Below are positions 28,860-37,467 of a DNA stretch of 64,000 bases, one piece after another. The notes beneath the pieces were generated by a model, which was given only the letters and a program-made list of their open reading frames with translations, ran no database searches and was not told where the DNA came from. How positions within the stretch are numbered: the first letter of the stretch is position 1; every line of letters starts with the position of its first letter. Both the position numbers and the translations under genes were made by a program. This DNA comes from a virus, in IMG/VR virus record IMGVR_UViG_3300046096_000189, positions 1-64,000 of that record; one strand, given 5' to 3'.

Positions 28860-28881
28860 ATTTCCGAGAAGGTGTAGCCTC

Positions 28882-31050
28882 ATGGCCGATTTAAACAACA
28901 TAGACCCCACCATAGCTGAAACTCCAGATGGCGGAAGTATATTCCCTATTACCAAGACGGATAAAGATGAGTTTGCACAAATAGACGATAAGGATTGGGT
29001 CAAACAAGCTTTTCTTATCTCAGATATAAACCTAGATGAGAGCTTTGACAGAGCTAATAGGTATTTCACATCAGCATCTATGAAGTTCACCAGCACCAAA
29101 CTGGGTAACAACATAGGTATCAATGCAAGACCAGGGTTTACACCTTATGCTGATATCAGACAGGGTAGAAAGAACTCTGTATTTAGACCACCTACTGTAG
29201 GTTCTATATCTAACTGTGGTTTAGGTAGATACTATTCAGAAGCTATAGATGATCCATCACAGATGATCTTTATTAGATTCGGAGTACCTCAGTTTAATGG
29301 ATTGTTAAACTTCTTTGCCAGAGCTTATGATGCTAACATGACCACGTTAGCTAAAACAGGCAGAGGCTTAGGGTTCTTCTATAACCTAGGTGACTTTGCA
29401 GGCACAGCTGTAGGTACTGTGTTTATGCCTCAGTTGGCTGTTTTGTCATTCTTAAATGGAACTATAGAGACTTTGTTTGGTAGACCCACCACAAAGTTCT
29501 ATACTCTAAAACCAACCATGCACACATATTGGTCAGCTGTAAACACACTTGTGAACAGTCTGGCTGTAAACAGAGGTATAATGCCTAAGATGCTTTCTGA
29601 TGATAAAAATCAGAAGTTAGGTGGTCAGCCTTTTAGATTAGATACTGAATACTTAGAAGAGATCAAGAAGTTAATGCCGGATCTCTTTACAGGCACTGGA
29701 GAGAACGCTAACTATATTGACGTATTCGCCATAGCTTCAAAAGCTCAAAGAACAGCTAACAATGTGTTCATGGCCGAATACGACGCCAGTAAGAACAGTG
29801 ATGACTACAACAGCCATATAGGTTTTTTAAAGAAGAGATCCGATATTCTTAGAACAGATATGGTTAACCCAGGTGGTATATCTACGTTCTTCAATTGGGT
29901 CAACGAGAAGTTAATGGCGCATAGCTATTATAAAGCTGGTGTGGATAAAGGTAAGAACTCAGTAGGTGAAGAAACCACTTTGCTGAAAACAGAACAAACT
30001 GAATTAGATCCTAGGATAGATACAAGTGATCAAAAAGGCGGTCAGCTTAAAGAAGCACCTGCTGGGTTCGCTGAATACTTCGATGCTGAGTTTCGCCAAG
30101 GTTCTCAGTTTGCTGTATTTAGAGTAGATAGCACAGGTTCTGTATCTGAGTCTTTCTCTAACGTAACTACAGAGTCAGAACTTTCACAGAAGTTAAATAG
30201 CACAGCTTCTCAGATTCGGGATGTTCGATTCTCATTAGCTGATGGTAACCTAATAGACAATACGCTTACTAACGCAGTCGGTAAGGTAGTGGGAGCAGCT
30301 GCTGACTTTGCCATGGGTGCTGTGAGCGGTGTCACGTTTGGTATCTCTGATCTGATCATGGGTTTAGCTAATGCTGGATATATAGACATACCTAAACATT
30401 GGCAAAACTCTAACGCTAAATTACCCACAGCTTCTTACAAAATGAAACTGGTGAGTCCTTACGGTAACGTGATGTCTCAGTTTCAGAATATGTACATACC
30501 TCTCTGCATGCTGTTAGCAGGTACTTTGCCTTTATCAGCAGGTAGATCAGCATATGGCAGTCCTTTGATCTGTCAAGTATTTGACAGAGGTCGTTGTCAG
30601 ATCAAACTAGGTATTATAGAATCCCTCTCTATCACAAGAGGTACAACCAATCTTCCATTTAACACCACAGGTAATGCCTTAGGTATAGATGTCAGCTTTA
30701 CCATAGCTGATCTGTCTTCTATCATGCACATGCCTTTGACCTCATCTGGTATCTTCGGTAACAAGATAGAGATGACGTTGGATGAAGACAATATCTTATC
30801 TGACTATCTGGCTGTGTTAGCTGGACAGGACATATACAGTCAAATCTTTGCTTTACCTAAAGCTAAGCTAAGATTGGCTAAGAAATTATTGACTTTAAAC
30901 AGACTTACTTCACCAGCTGAGTGGGCATCTATAGCTCATGAAACTTTAACATCGGGATCTCTATCGTGGACTCTGGTAGGGAACGTGTTAGAAAACTTGG
31001 TGGGTAGCTCTGCTATATTGTCAGGTAGTACTAACGCAACAAGAGTTTAA
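28882..31050 (+). CDS. Virion structural protein (tail-associated), function unknown
   Basis: 722 residues, GAGAAGGTG ahead of the ATG. It follows the giant tail gene in the same direction. Two moderately hydrophobic Gly/Ala-rich stretches (GTAVGTVFMPQLAVLSFLNG; KVVGAAADFAMGAVSGVTFG) could insert into or cross a membrane. The C-terminal third is beta-rich. No enzyme motif is seen. Co-transcription with the tail lysin/tape measure gene suggests a tail-core or ejected protein. Confidence 0.75.
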   Translation: MADLNNIDPTIAETPDGGSIFPITKTDKDEFAQIDDKDWVKQAFLISDINLDESFDRANRYFTSASMKFTSTKLGNNIGINARPGFTPYADIRQGRKNSVFRPPTVGSISNCGLGRYYSEAIDDPSQMIFIRFGVPQFNGLLNFFARAYDANMTTLAKTGRGLGFFYNLGDFAGTAVGTVFMPQLAVLSFLNGTIETLFGRPTTKFYTLKPTMHTYWSAVNTLVNSLAVNRGIMPKMLSDDKNQKLGGQPFRLDTEYLEEIKKLMPDLFTGTGENANYIDVFAIASKAQRTANNVFMAEYDASKNSDDYNSHIGFLKKRSDILRTDMVNPGGISTFFNWVNEKLMAHSYYKAGVDKGKNSVGEETTLLKTEQTELDPRIDTSDQKGGQLKEAPAGFAEYFDAEFRQGSQFAVFRVDSTGSVSESFSNVTTESELSQKLNSTASQIRDVRFSLADGNLIDNTLTNAVGKVVGAAADFAMGAVSGVTFGISDLIMGLANAGYIDIPKHWQNSNAKLPTASYKMKLVSPYGNVMSQFQNMYIPLCMLLAGTLPLSAGRSAYGSPLICQVFDRGRCQIKLGIIESLSITRGTTNLPFNTTGNALGIDVSFTIADLSSIMHMPLTSSGIFGNKIEMTLDEDNILSDYLAVLAGQDIYSQIFALPKAKLRLAKKLLTLNRLTSPAEWASIAHETLTSGSLSWTLVGNVLENLVGSSAILSGSTNATRV

Positions 31051-31063
31051 AACAAAAAAAAAT

Positions 31064-31097
31064 TAACACCCCCGGCCTGTTATGGCTAGGGGTGTTA
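31064..31097. terminator. Bidirectional terminator, cassette type, copy 1
   Basis: TAACACCCCCGGCCTG / GGCTAGGGGTGTTA stem with A-run on one side and T-rich sequence on the other. A near-identical hairpin occurs at 44231 and 48564, always where a plus-strand structural operon meets a minus-strand small-gene cassette. Confidence 0.88.
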
Positions 31098-31103
31098 TTT
31101 ATA

Positions 31104-31400
31104 TTAAACCAAGTGCATGCGCACTTGGCTTTCATGTACCTCGGGGAATCCGAGGCTGTCAAGAGATTGTCGAATTGACCAGCCCTGACCAACGCGCCTG
31201 GCGTTGGTGCAGTAGAGATCGGCTGCGACATCGTCGCAGCCGTCGGCTTTGACGGCTTTACCGAGTAACCCAGTGGTCTTGTCGACCACCAAGTATAGTT
31301 TCCCGATCCAGCCGTCTTTGACGGCGAGAGTTTGAACATTTGCGGCGGGTGCATAATTGCGCTCGCCTTCGTTGCCAAACTGGCAGGTAACTGCGTTCAT
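31104..31400 (-). CDS. Small protein of unknown function in an early-type cassette
   Basis: 98 residues; ATG at 31400 with AAGGAGATACTC upstream (the frame opens further, to 31460, but this start has the strong ribosome site). It begins MNAVTCQFGNEGERNYAPAA and is GC-richer than both neighbours. It contains three Cys. It sits alone between a conserved cassette terminator and an early-type promoter. No family is recognised; host takeover is an inference from context. Confidence 0.75.
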   Translation of the reverse strand: MNAVTCQFGNEGERNYAPAANVQTLAVKDGWIGKLYLVVDKTTGLLGKAVKADGCDDVAADLYCTNARRVGQGWSIRQSLDSLGFPEVHESQVRMHLV

Positions 31401-31433
31401 GAGTATCTCCTTAACCATGAGTTCGAAAGATGT

Positions 31434-31488
31434 TTCGATTAAACCACAGCGATAGCTCAAATAGAATATATGTGACTGAAAAAGTTTA
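31434..31488 (-). promoter_or_regulatory. Early-type promoter, copy 2 (shortened leader)
   Basis: On the minus strand TCACATATATTCTATTTGAG matches the box of copy 1, followed by a shortened version of the leader (GCTGTGGTTTAAT). It lies about 55-90 nt upstream of the 98-residue gene. Confidence 0.6.
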
Positions 31489-31524
31489 CACAGGGGAAAC
31501 CCTGTGTAAACTTATAATCAGCTT

Positions 31525-32592
31525 TTACCAAAGATCTTCACTCACTAATCCATCTGCGTCACTATAGAAGTCGTCTGTTCCAGCAGCTTCATAGGCAGAA
31601 CTTAAAAACACTTGATCTGAATCAGGTATGAAATCTAAGCTGTCTTCATCGATAGCTATAGCTGTTCTTCTGGCAGTCATGACATCTGAAAGATCTTCGT
31701 TATAATCTCCAAACTCAGAGATAGATAACATATCCTCACTTCTGTCAAAACCTTCATCTAACAGCTCAGCCCCACCCATCATCCGATCAGACATTTCAGC
31801 CATGTCGAACTCCTTCACACCAGATGGCATTTTGAAAGATGATAGAGTCATGGATAAAGCACCAGGTAATTCTCTTAAAGGAGATAAGCCTGTAGAACCC
31901 GCTATCACGTCTAGGGCACCTAGGCTATTGCTAGACTTACTAAGCATGCCTAGAAGGCCAGCAGAGGCTCTGGAGAGCATAGGCTTGTTGGTCATGTCTT
32001 TAGTAACAGCATTGAACACACCACACATGTTCATTTTGTAACCGAAGGAAGCCAAAGCCATGACTTTCTTCAACATGCCATTCAAATCTTCATAAGAAGA
32101 ATTATAAGCACCACCTGTTAGCTTGTTAAGTATATCTCCATACTTACCTGCATTACAGCTGTTATTCTTAGTATTGGTTTTCCTACCGTTACAGGAAACA
32201 CTAGGGTCGTAGGGTTTACCTAACCCTTGCATGCTCAGAGGGTCTCTCTTACATTTGTCAGACATCTGTGTAAACACAGACCTGGCTATAGGGTTATCCG
32301 GAAAGAGATCCTGTACTCTCTTATCCATCTCTTTGACATCTAAGAGATTGACATCTTTCATATCAGCTATCAGATCCTTAGTAGCTCTGGTAGCCTCATC
32401 GATAGCATCTTCATAGTCGAAAGGTACTTCGTCCATCATGTCCTGGACAAACTCTTCCAACTCATCACTTATCTCACTGTAATCAGCATCAGGATCGTTA
32501 CGTATAAACGTATCCTCTATCTCGTCAAGATTGGTAATGCTTAGATTGGTTTCTTCTCCTATGATGGAAAAGCGTTTAGAAGATATAGCCAT
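31525..32592 (-). CDS. Acidic conserved hypothetical protein, probably virion-associated
   Basis: 355 residues, ATG at 32592 after an AGAGAG site. It is strongly acidic at both ends (NDPDADYSEISDELEEFVQD at the N-terminus), with a Cys/Asn-rich centre (CNGRKTNTKNNSCNAGKYGD). No membrane or enzyme signature. It resembles neither neighbour. The acidic ends could mimic DNA or bind basic partners, but this is only an inference. Confidence 0.65.
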   Translation of the reverse strand: MAISSKRFSIIGEETNLSITNLDEIEDTFIRNDPDADYSEISDELEEFVQDMMDEVPFDYEDAIDEATRATKDLIADMKDVNLLDVKEMDKRVQDLFPDNPIARSVFTQMSDKCKRDPLSMQGLGKPYDPSVSCNGRKTNTKNNSCNAGKYGDILNKLTGGAYNSSYEDLNGMLKKVMALASFGYKMNMCGVFNAVTKDMTNKPMLSRASAGLLGMLSKSSNSLGALDVIAGSTGLSPLRELPGALSMTLSSFKMPSGVKEFDMAEMSDRMMGGAELLDEGFDRSEDMLSISEFGDYNEDLSDVMTARRTAIAIDEDSLDFIPDSDQVFLSSAYEAAGTDDFYSDADGLVSEDLW

Positions 32593-32643
32593 ATCTAGAC
32601 TCTCTCTCTGTTAATTCACTATAGGATTGTGAACAGAAAAAAA

Positions 32644-32665
32644 GACAGGACCCGAAGGTCCTGTC
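32644..32665 (-). terminator. Hairpin terminator after the four-gene minus operon
   Basis: GACAGGACC CGAA GGTCCTGTC stem just after the stop at 32670; on the minus strand it is followed by a T-run at about 32637-32642. Confidence 0.85.
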
Positions 32666-32669
32666 ATTC

Positions 32670-33479
32670 TTATTCAGCAGCTGTAAAAGAAGGAGCTGTT
32701 GAAGAGTTATTATCCACAGTAACTTCAGAGATAGCGTCCGGCTTCAGTTCCACTGCGTCTAATTTTGTTTCAGCGATTACTGTCTTTAGTTCAGTTGCTG
32801 AAGGTTTGATGGGTTTAACACCAGGATTCTTTGGCATTACGTAATCATAGATGCCAGAACCGTGCTCGTCCAATAGACAAGTGAAATCAGGCTCACGATC
32901 TTCCCTCAGAGCTTTGCGAATTTCTTCAGTAGCCCAAAGCAACCAACCGAAGAAAGGCGGGCGAATGCGCAGACCTGTGTCGTACTCTACTCGATAACAA
33001 TCGAAGGGTAGATCGGAACGTTTCAACATGGCTATCAGAGCAGGTTTTGATTTGATACGTTGCCAGTTGCTATCTGCAATGATCGCTCTGAAGTTAACAA
33101 CCCGTGTAGACTCCATCTTTCTACCGAAACGTACAGCTGAGATAGGGTTCATACCGCGCAAACGATCATCTCGTTCTTTGCTCTGCATGTAGAACCAAAA
33201 TGCAGTCATGTTGTCAAAGTAACCAAAGATGGAATGTGTCAGTTCCAGAGGGCTGTTAAAATCCAATACGGCACCTAGGTCTGTTTCAGCGGCATGCCAG
33301 ATGTTGATGTGGTCTTTACCATCAGCGATCAATGCGTTAACATCTGAGTAAGGGCGCATGAAGTCCACAGTAGGGATGGCGTCATTACTTCTTACTTTCT
33401 TGGACCTGGGTGAATTTTGATTCCTGCGTTGATTTTTGATAGCCAACAGTTCGTCAAAGAGAGATTTAGCCATGGTCAT
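32670..33479 (-). CDS. Conserved hypothetical protein
   Basis: 269 residues; ATG 33479 overlaps the upstream TGA (ATGA), with a second ATG two codons later. A Lys/Arg/Ser-rich N-terminus (residues 15-30) precedes a globular part with aromatic-rich stretches (HSIFGYFDNMTAFWFYMQSK; RPPFFGWLLWATEEIRKAL). The C-terminal 60 residues are Pro/Lys/Val/Glu-rich and probably disordered. It is the last gene of a four-gene coupled operon starting at the 35.2-kb early-type promoter. Function unknown. Confidence 0.68.
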   Translation of the reverse strand: MTMAKSLFDELLAIKNQRRNQNSPRSKKVRSNDAIPTVDFMRPYSDVNALIADGKDHINIWHAAETDLGAVLDFNSPLELTHSIFGYFDNMTAFWFYMQSKERDDRLRGMNPISAVRFGRKMESTRVVNFRAIIADSNWQRIKSKPALIAMLKRSDLPFDCYRVEYDTGLRIRPPFFGWLLWATEEIRKALREDREPDFTCLLDEHGSGIYDYVMPKNPGVKPIKPSATELKTVIAETKLDAVELKPDAISEVTVDNNSSTAPSFTAAE

Positions 33480-33997
33480 TTACCCTTGAGATATATTTCG
33501 TTAAATGTTTTCAGTTCCGTGATGTGTTGTGACACCACATAAAACATGATGATGATGGGGTTGGCGTGTAGAAACGCATGTAGGGCTGACAATCCATTTT
33601 CAGTATTGCGAAACTTAGTAGGTATGTCAACAGTGGAAAGGAAGGCTTCTGGGGAAAGATGACTAACCGATCTCGTGGTCATGACCGCATAAGCAATCAT
33701 TTCAACAAGTTCTTTATAACCATCTGCTGTATCAGTCTTCAAACATTTCAGCTTAAACACAACACCGTCAGCAGCATTGTAGATAAAATCTCTGACTTTA
33801 GAATCAGAGTGTATTGTATCAACAAAGTTTGCCAACCGTGTAGGCATCAGAGCATAGAAAGGTTCAAAGCCTAGACTGAATTCAAAGAACTGATTCAGCA
33901 CATTCATGGCAGTGTTATCAACTTTTGCTGCGACAAGTTGCTTCAAGCAAGCATTGTCGACAGCGTCTAGCACCGCTTGTACGTGTGGTTTGTACAT
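33476..33997 (-). CDS. Conserved hypothetical protein
   Basis: 173 residues, overlapping the next gene by 4 nt and starting 3 nt after the previous stop. Helical, with several Asn/Phe/Met-rich stretches. No recognised motif. The close packing indicates co-translation with its neighbours in the operon transcribed from about 35.24 kb. Confidence 0.65.
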   Translation of the reverse strand: MYKPHVQAVLDAVDNACLKQLVAAKVDNTAMNVLNQFFEFSLGFEPFYALMPTRLANFVDTIHSDSKVRDFIYNAADGVVFKLKCLKTDTADGYKELVEMIAYAVMTTRSVSHLSPEAFLSTVDIPTKFRNTENGLSALHAFLHANPIIIMFYVVSQHITELKTFNEIYLKGK

Positions 33998-34000
33998 AGT

Positions 34001-34741
34001 TTAACTTTCGTTTTCAATATCAGCAGCTGTCATGGAAACAGGAAAGCCTACCCGAAATACTCTTCGGTCAAACCTAACCACTTCCAAAGCCACCACGTAG
34101 TGTTCTATACCAAGGAAACACAGACCTTTGATAAAGACTCTCCAAGTCATGTTACCACGAGAGATCTCTTTCTTGATGCTGCCTTTGATGGATGATAAAT
34201 CACGTTCGTTGGTGTTCATCATTGTTTTCTTGGCATAGTCGATGACCATGTCTTGCTCTGTAACTCCGCAATCGATAAAGCACTGATGGATTTTTTGGTA
34301 AAGTCCATGTAACACATTGGTCTCTTCCAACTCATCCTTTTCTTTATCTGTTCCACCGAACAATTTCATGTTGATGGTTTTATAATCGAAAATATGAGAT
34401 TGCTCTATATTCTCGATCACGCTAGTTACTTTGTTGTTGAACGTGACAGAGAGTTTAAACTCCTTCACACCCAGAAACACCATAGACTTCAAGAAGACTT
34501 TCCAAGACATAGAAGGCTTAGCCAGTTCTTTCTTAATGTTACCGCGAACCGAACTCAGTTCTTTGATGTTCTTAGGCAAACCAGCATTTGTGATATACTG
34601 ATCTATTCTGTTCTCGTACATGATACTGTCAACATTCATAGACTTCAACATCTCAATAAAGAGACGTGTAAGCATGCTGTTGACACTTCCAGTTTTAATC
34701 TGTCTGTTCAGATCCAGACTGAAGAGATTGACTGTGGACAT
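34001..34741 (-). CDS. Conserved hypothetical protein with an internal duplication
   Basis: 246 residues. The two halves look like a tandem repeat: SSVRGNIKKELAKPSMSWKV followed by FLKSMVFLGVKEF in the first half, and SSIKGSIKKEISRGNMTWRV followed by FIKGLCFLGIEHY in the second. Each repeat is about 110 residues. The ATG at 34741 lies inside the end of the upstream gene. The repeat suggests a two-domain binding protein; function unknown. Confidence 0.72.
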   Translation of the reverse strand: MSTVNLFSLDLNRQIKTGSVNSMLTRLFIEMLKSMNVDSIMYENRIDQYITNAGLPKNIKELSSVRGNIKKELAKPSMSWKVFLKSMVFLGVKEFKLSVTFNNKVTSVIENIEQSHIFDYKTINMKLFGGTDKEKDELEETNVLHGLYQKIHQCFIDCGVTEQDMVIDYAKKTMMNTNERDLSSIKGSIKKEISRGNMTWRVFIKGLCFLGIEHYVVALEVVRFDRRVFRVGFPVSMTAADIENES

Positions 34742-35201
34742 TTTGTATATCTTTCATAAGTGTGAGTAGGTCTCCACATACACTACCTACTGCTTTAAAG
34801 TTATGCTCTTGATTATAAGTACGATTTAACATTCTATCGTGCTTCTTATATAAGTCCATGAAGATCTCTACCTCTTCAAGAAAGAGGATCATCTGCTCAG
34901 ATGGTTTTGTAAACATTCCATTAACAGTAAACCAATCTGGTAAACGTATCTGGAAGTGCTCTGTTGTCAAGGATCTCAAATAGATCTCTTCTCCTGTTGA
35001 AAGCTTTCGATTGATTCTCCTAAGGTAGTTTAGATAGTCAGAAATGTTTTTCTTAACTACCGACAGACTTATCAAAGCTAAATCTGATGAATAAACAAAT
35101 GCGTAATCTGTGTTTTTCAGTTTACGTATGAGTTCAGTTGTTTTCTCTTCTTGAGTTGGTTCTCTTGGTTTTTGAAACCAAGACTTGATGATCTCAAACA
35201 T
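34695..35201 (-). CDS. Conserved hypothetical protein, first gene of an early-type operon
   Basis: 168 residues, AAGGTAACC before the ATG. Helical and charged, with MFEIIKSWFQKPREPTQEEK at the start. It overlaps the next gene by 47 nt. It is the first gene after a promoter box at about 35231-35251. No known motif. Confidence 0.65.
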   Translation of the reverse strand: MFEIIKSWFQKPREPTQEEKTTELIRKLKNTDYAFVYSSDLALISLSVVKKNISDYLNYLRRINRKLSTGEEIYLRSLTTEHFQIRLPDWFTVNGMFTKPSEQMILFLEEVEIFMDLYKKHDRMLNRTYNQEHNFKAVGSVCGDLLTLMKDIQNVHSQSLQSGSEQTD

Positions 35202-35230
35202 GGTTACCTTGTGTTGATTGAATAACTAGA

Positions 35231-35251
35231 CTCAACTAGAATATATATTAC
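35231..35251. promoter_or_regulatory. Divergent early-type promoter region
   Basis: The plus strand contains TATATTAC (35244-35251), identical to the published phiKZ early-promoter core, 28 nt before the plus-strand gene at 35279. The minus strand of the same DNA reads ATATATTCTAGTTGAG, matching the early-type box of the cassette promoters, 30 nt before the minus-strand gene at 35201. The overlapping boxes would fire in both directions. Confidence 0.65.
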
Positions 35252-35278
35252 TTTACTAATTAAAGAAAGGGGTCCATT

Positions 35279-35671
35279 ATGGCAACAGAAGATGTATTGG
35301 ACATTGACGATAAACGCAGATTAGAGCTGGGTCTTTCTTTAAGGGAAGACATGATCAGAGAGCTTACTAAGAAAGGTTCTTTACCTGAGAATCCCAAAGA
35401 TAGGTATTTTCTATTAAAGATCATGGAAACCATGGATACCACTATCCTAGGCAAAGCCAAGATCAAGACTGATGATAATGGACAGAAGACACAGGAAGCT
35501 GTGGCTAAATCTCTGTCTGAAATTCTCATCAGAACCACAGCTAGACTTCCTGATAGTCAGAGAGAAGCGCCTGTTGTTTCTTCTGATCACCAAGTTACCA
35601 ATAAAGTTCTGGGTGAAACAGATCAAGGTTCTAGCACTTTAGATTACGAATCTTTCACAAGACCAAATTAA
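35279..35671 (+). CDS. Small acidic hypothetical protein
   Basis: 130 residues, AAGGGGTCC before the ATG. Begins MATEDVLDIDDKRRLELGLS; charged and helical N-terminus, Ser/Thr/Gln-rich tail. Expressed from the TATATTAC promoter and closed by a symmetrical terminator, so it is a monocistronic early-type unit. The layout recalls a small DNA-packaging or regulatory subunit, but no motif supports a specific role. Confidence 0.68.
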   Translation: MATEDVLDIDDKRRLELGLSLREDMIRELTKKGSLPENPKDRYFLLKIMETMDTTILGKAKIKTDDNGQKTQEAVAKSLSEILIRTTARLPDSQREAPVVSSDHQVTNKVLGETDQGSSTLDYESFTRPN

Positions 35672-35678
35672 AAAGCAT

Positions 35679-35710
35679 TATCTCACTACCCTGAAAAGGG
35701 TAGTGAGATA
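35679..35710. terminator. Bidirectional terminator between convergent genes
   Basis: TATCTCACTACCCT / AGGGTAGTGAGATA perfect inverted repeat between the stop of the plus gene and the stop of the minus gene at 35717. Confidence 0.9.
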
Positions 35711-35716
35711 TGTTTG

Positions 35717-36403
35717 TCATTTAAAAGGATTGACTATCATAGAGAAGTCTTCTATGGGGAAAAACTTAAGACCTATGATAGGAGCAGTGATGGTCTCTAG
35801 TATCTGAAAAGGATTCCTTTCCATATCCACATTTTCTTTGACCAATAAAGCTGGGCAAATAACTGTGACATCTGGACAAGCTCTTTTATTGAATCTACCA
35901 GCATCTGCTTGCACATCCATCCAAGCTATGCCATGGTACATGACCATGATAGACACATGGTTTCTGACATATTGAGGAGACAGCTCGTCATTATCCATAG
36001 AGACTATTCTGATATCTGCTTCCATGTTGGTAACAGATGCGAGTATCTCTATAAACCCTGAAGATTCCTGTTCAGTCAAAGTGTAAGGATGTATGTTCAG
36101 TATAATCTCAGGCTTGAACACATGGGGTGAATTAAGATTGTTGAGAAGTGTGGATTTCACAAACTCTTTAATCATTCTTAAGACAGGAGTGACCATAGAT
36201 TGCTTAAGAGTAGAAATATCTCTTTTCTGATATTTCTCTTTAAACCCTTCTACTTTAAAGAAGTCGTTCAATCTCTTAAAGTAATCTGCTGTCACACATG
36301 TCTCTAAAGCATCATTACCCATTAAAGCAAGCGTGCCTGCTCTGGTATCCATTAAAGCATCTAGCTCAACAAAGATAGTTTGTTTAGGTGTGTCTTTAAT
36401 CAA
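35717..36403 (-). CDS. Conserved hypothetical protein with TTG start
   Basis: 228 residues. The start is a TTG at 36403 with an AAGGAG site 7 nt upstream inside the previous gene; TTGA overlaps that gene's stop. N-terminal IFVELDALMDTRAGTLALM could be an alpha/beta hydrolase-like or HAD-like acidic loop, but later motifs are not clear. Coupled to the candidate RNAP beta C-terminal piece upstream. Function unknown. Confidence 0.65.
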   Translation of the reverse strand: MIKDTPKQTIFVELDALMDTRAGTLALMGNDALETCVTADYFKRLNDFFKVEGFKEKYQKRDISTLKQSMVTPVLRMIKEFVKSTLLNNLNSPHVFKPEIILNIHPYTLTEQESSGFIEILASVTNMEADIRIVSMDNDELSPQYVRNHVSIMVMYHGIAWMDVQADAGRFNKRACPDVTVICPALLVKENVDMERNPFQILETITAPIIGLKFFPIEDFSMIVNPFK

Positions 36404-37065
36404 AGAGTGCTCCTTAACATCATAGATGTCAAGAACGTCTTAAGGGTTTTGGTAGACTCCACACCAGAGGCATAAGGCTCCACACTCTTTAAGTTAACTC
36501 TACCATATCTACTCAGCATGGCATTAAAAGCTATAAGACCTTTATTATCACCACCTCTGTACTTCATCAATTCTACCATGGAGTTATCTAAACCCATGGC
36601 AGCACAGACTTGTAATTCAGGATAGGATAACTTAGCACCTTTGGATTCACCTGTTGGCTGACCTGTTAAAGCATCTACAGTTCTGCTGTCATCTGGCACA
36701 GAGATCTTCTTGATCAGAAGTTGCGAAGCCCTTCTGACAGGCAGATCCATAACCAAAGACTCTATAGGTGTTAAATGATCAGGTATATCTTTCTTACCTG
36801 TGATCCAAAGTCTTTGAAAGAACTCATGTCCTAATTCATCAGCTATCTTGAGATTGTTCTCAAGACTCACGCCTGTATGTTTAAAGTTAGGTAACTGAAT
36901 GACCAAAAAAGCTTTACCAGATTCCAAGTTCTTCATGAACTCGTCAAACTGCTTGTCATTCATCTTACCGAACACAGCTTTGTAGACGTCAGAATTACCT
37001 GACTTAGGTGCTATCTTTTCTATGTAAGACAGTATGACTGCCTCGGCTTCTTTTCTTTTGGCCAT
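36400..37065 (-). CDS. Candidate C-terminal piece of an RNA polymerase beta subunit
   Basis: 221 residues from ATG 37065 (GAGG 8 nt upstream; the frame opens at GTG 37074). The C-terminal half reads DALTGQPTGESKGAKLSYPE then LQVCAAMGLDNSMVELMKYR, which resembles the end of bacterial beta ([31 protein letters not shown]). Beta in this window stops just before this region, so a detached C-terminal piece is expected in a split polymerase. Against this, the protein is short and the alignment was made by eye only. Otherwise it is an unknown conserved protein. Confidence 0.45.
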   Translation of the reverse strand: MAKRKEAEAVILSYIEKIAPKSGNSDVYKAVFGKMNDKQFDEFMKNLESGKAFLVIQLPNFKHTGVSLENNLKIADELGHEFFQRLWITGKKDIPDHLTPIESLVMDLPVRRASQLLIKKISVPDDSRTVDALTGQPTGESKGAKLSYPELQVCAAMGLDNSMVELMKYRGGDNKGLIAFNAMLSRYGRVNLKSVEPYASGVESTKTLKTFLTSMMLRSTL

Positions 37066-37075
37066 TCTCCACACC

Positions 37076-37405
37076 TCAAATAGGTTTAGGTAGATTGTGC
37101 TGAATCATGAAGGGTACGACCTTAGACCTAAATAAAGTCAGCCAGTCAGACACATCTCCATTAGGAATCAAACAGAATCTTTCTTCTGTAGAGTCTACAG
37201 GAGCCATAATTAACTGCATGCTGAAATAACGATTCAGTTGAAAGCGTTGTACAGAGGAGCATTTGTCAGAAGCTTCTGTTACAAAACGATTTGTGTCATA
37301 GGCATCTAATGATTGACCAAGCCCATTGGAGATAAGTATCTGTCTGACTTCAGCCACCAGATCTATTTCACCTTTTTCTCTGGGTTTAAAATAATCTTGA
37401 CTCAT
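37076..37405 (-). CDS. Small conserved hypothetical protein
   Basis: 109 residues from ATG 37405 (MSQDYFKPREKGEIDLVAEV). The frame is open to 37459, but the upstream part is the terminator hairpin of the recombinase gene, so the inner start is chosen. It has no strong ribosome site. Mixed alpha/beta, no known motif. Confidence 0.6.
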   Translation of the reverse strand: MSQDYFKPREKGEIDLVAEVRQILISNGLGQSLDAYDTNRFVTEASDKCSSVQRFQLNRYFSMQLIMAPVDSTEERFCLIPNGDVSDWLTLFRSKVVPFMIQHNLPKPI

Positions 37406-37432
37406 GATGTTTGTTCTTTTCAGTAAATGAGA

Positions 37433-37461
37433 ACATGAGTGACCACTCAGGTCACTCATGT
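37433..37461 (-). terminator. Hairpin downstream of the UvsX-like gene
   Basis: ACATGAGTGACC / GGTCACTCATGT perfect stem immediately after the stop at 37468, within the spurious 5' extension of the next gene. Confidence 0.8.
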
Positions 37462-37467
37462 TTTATG

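Noticed and set aside
37406-37459. N-terminal extension of the 109-residue protein
   Set aside because: These codons coincide with the perfect terminator hairpin of the recombinase gene.
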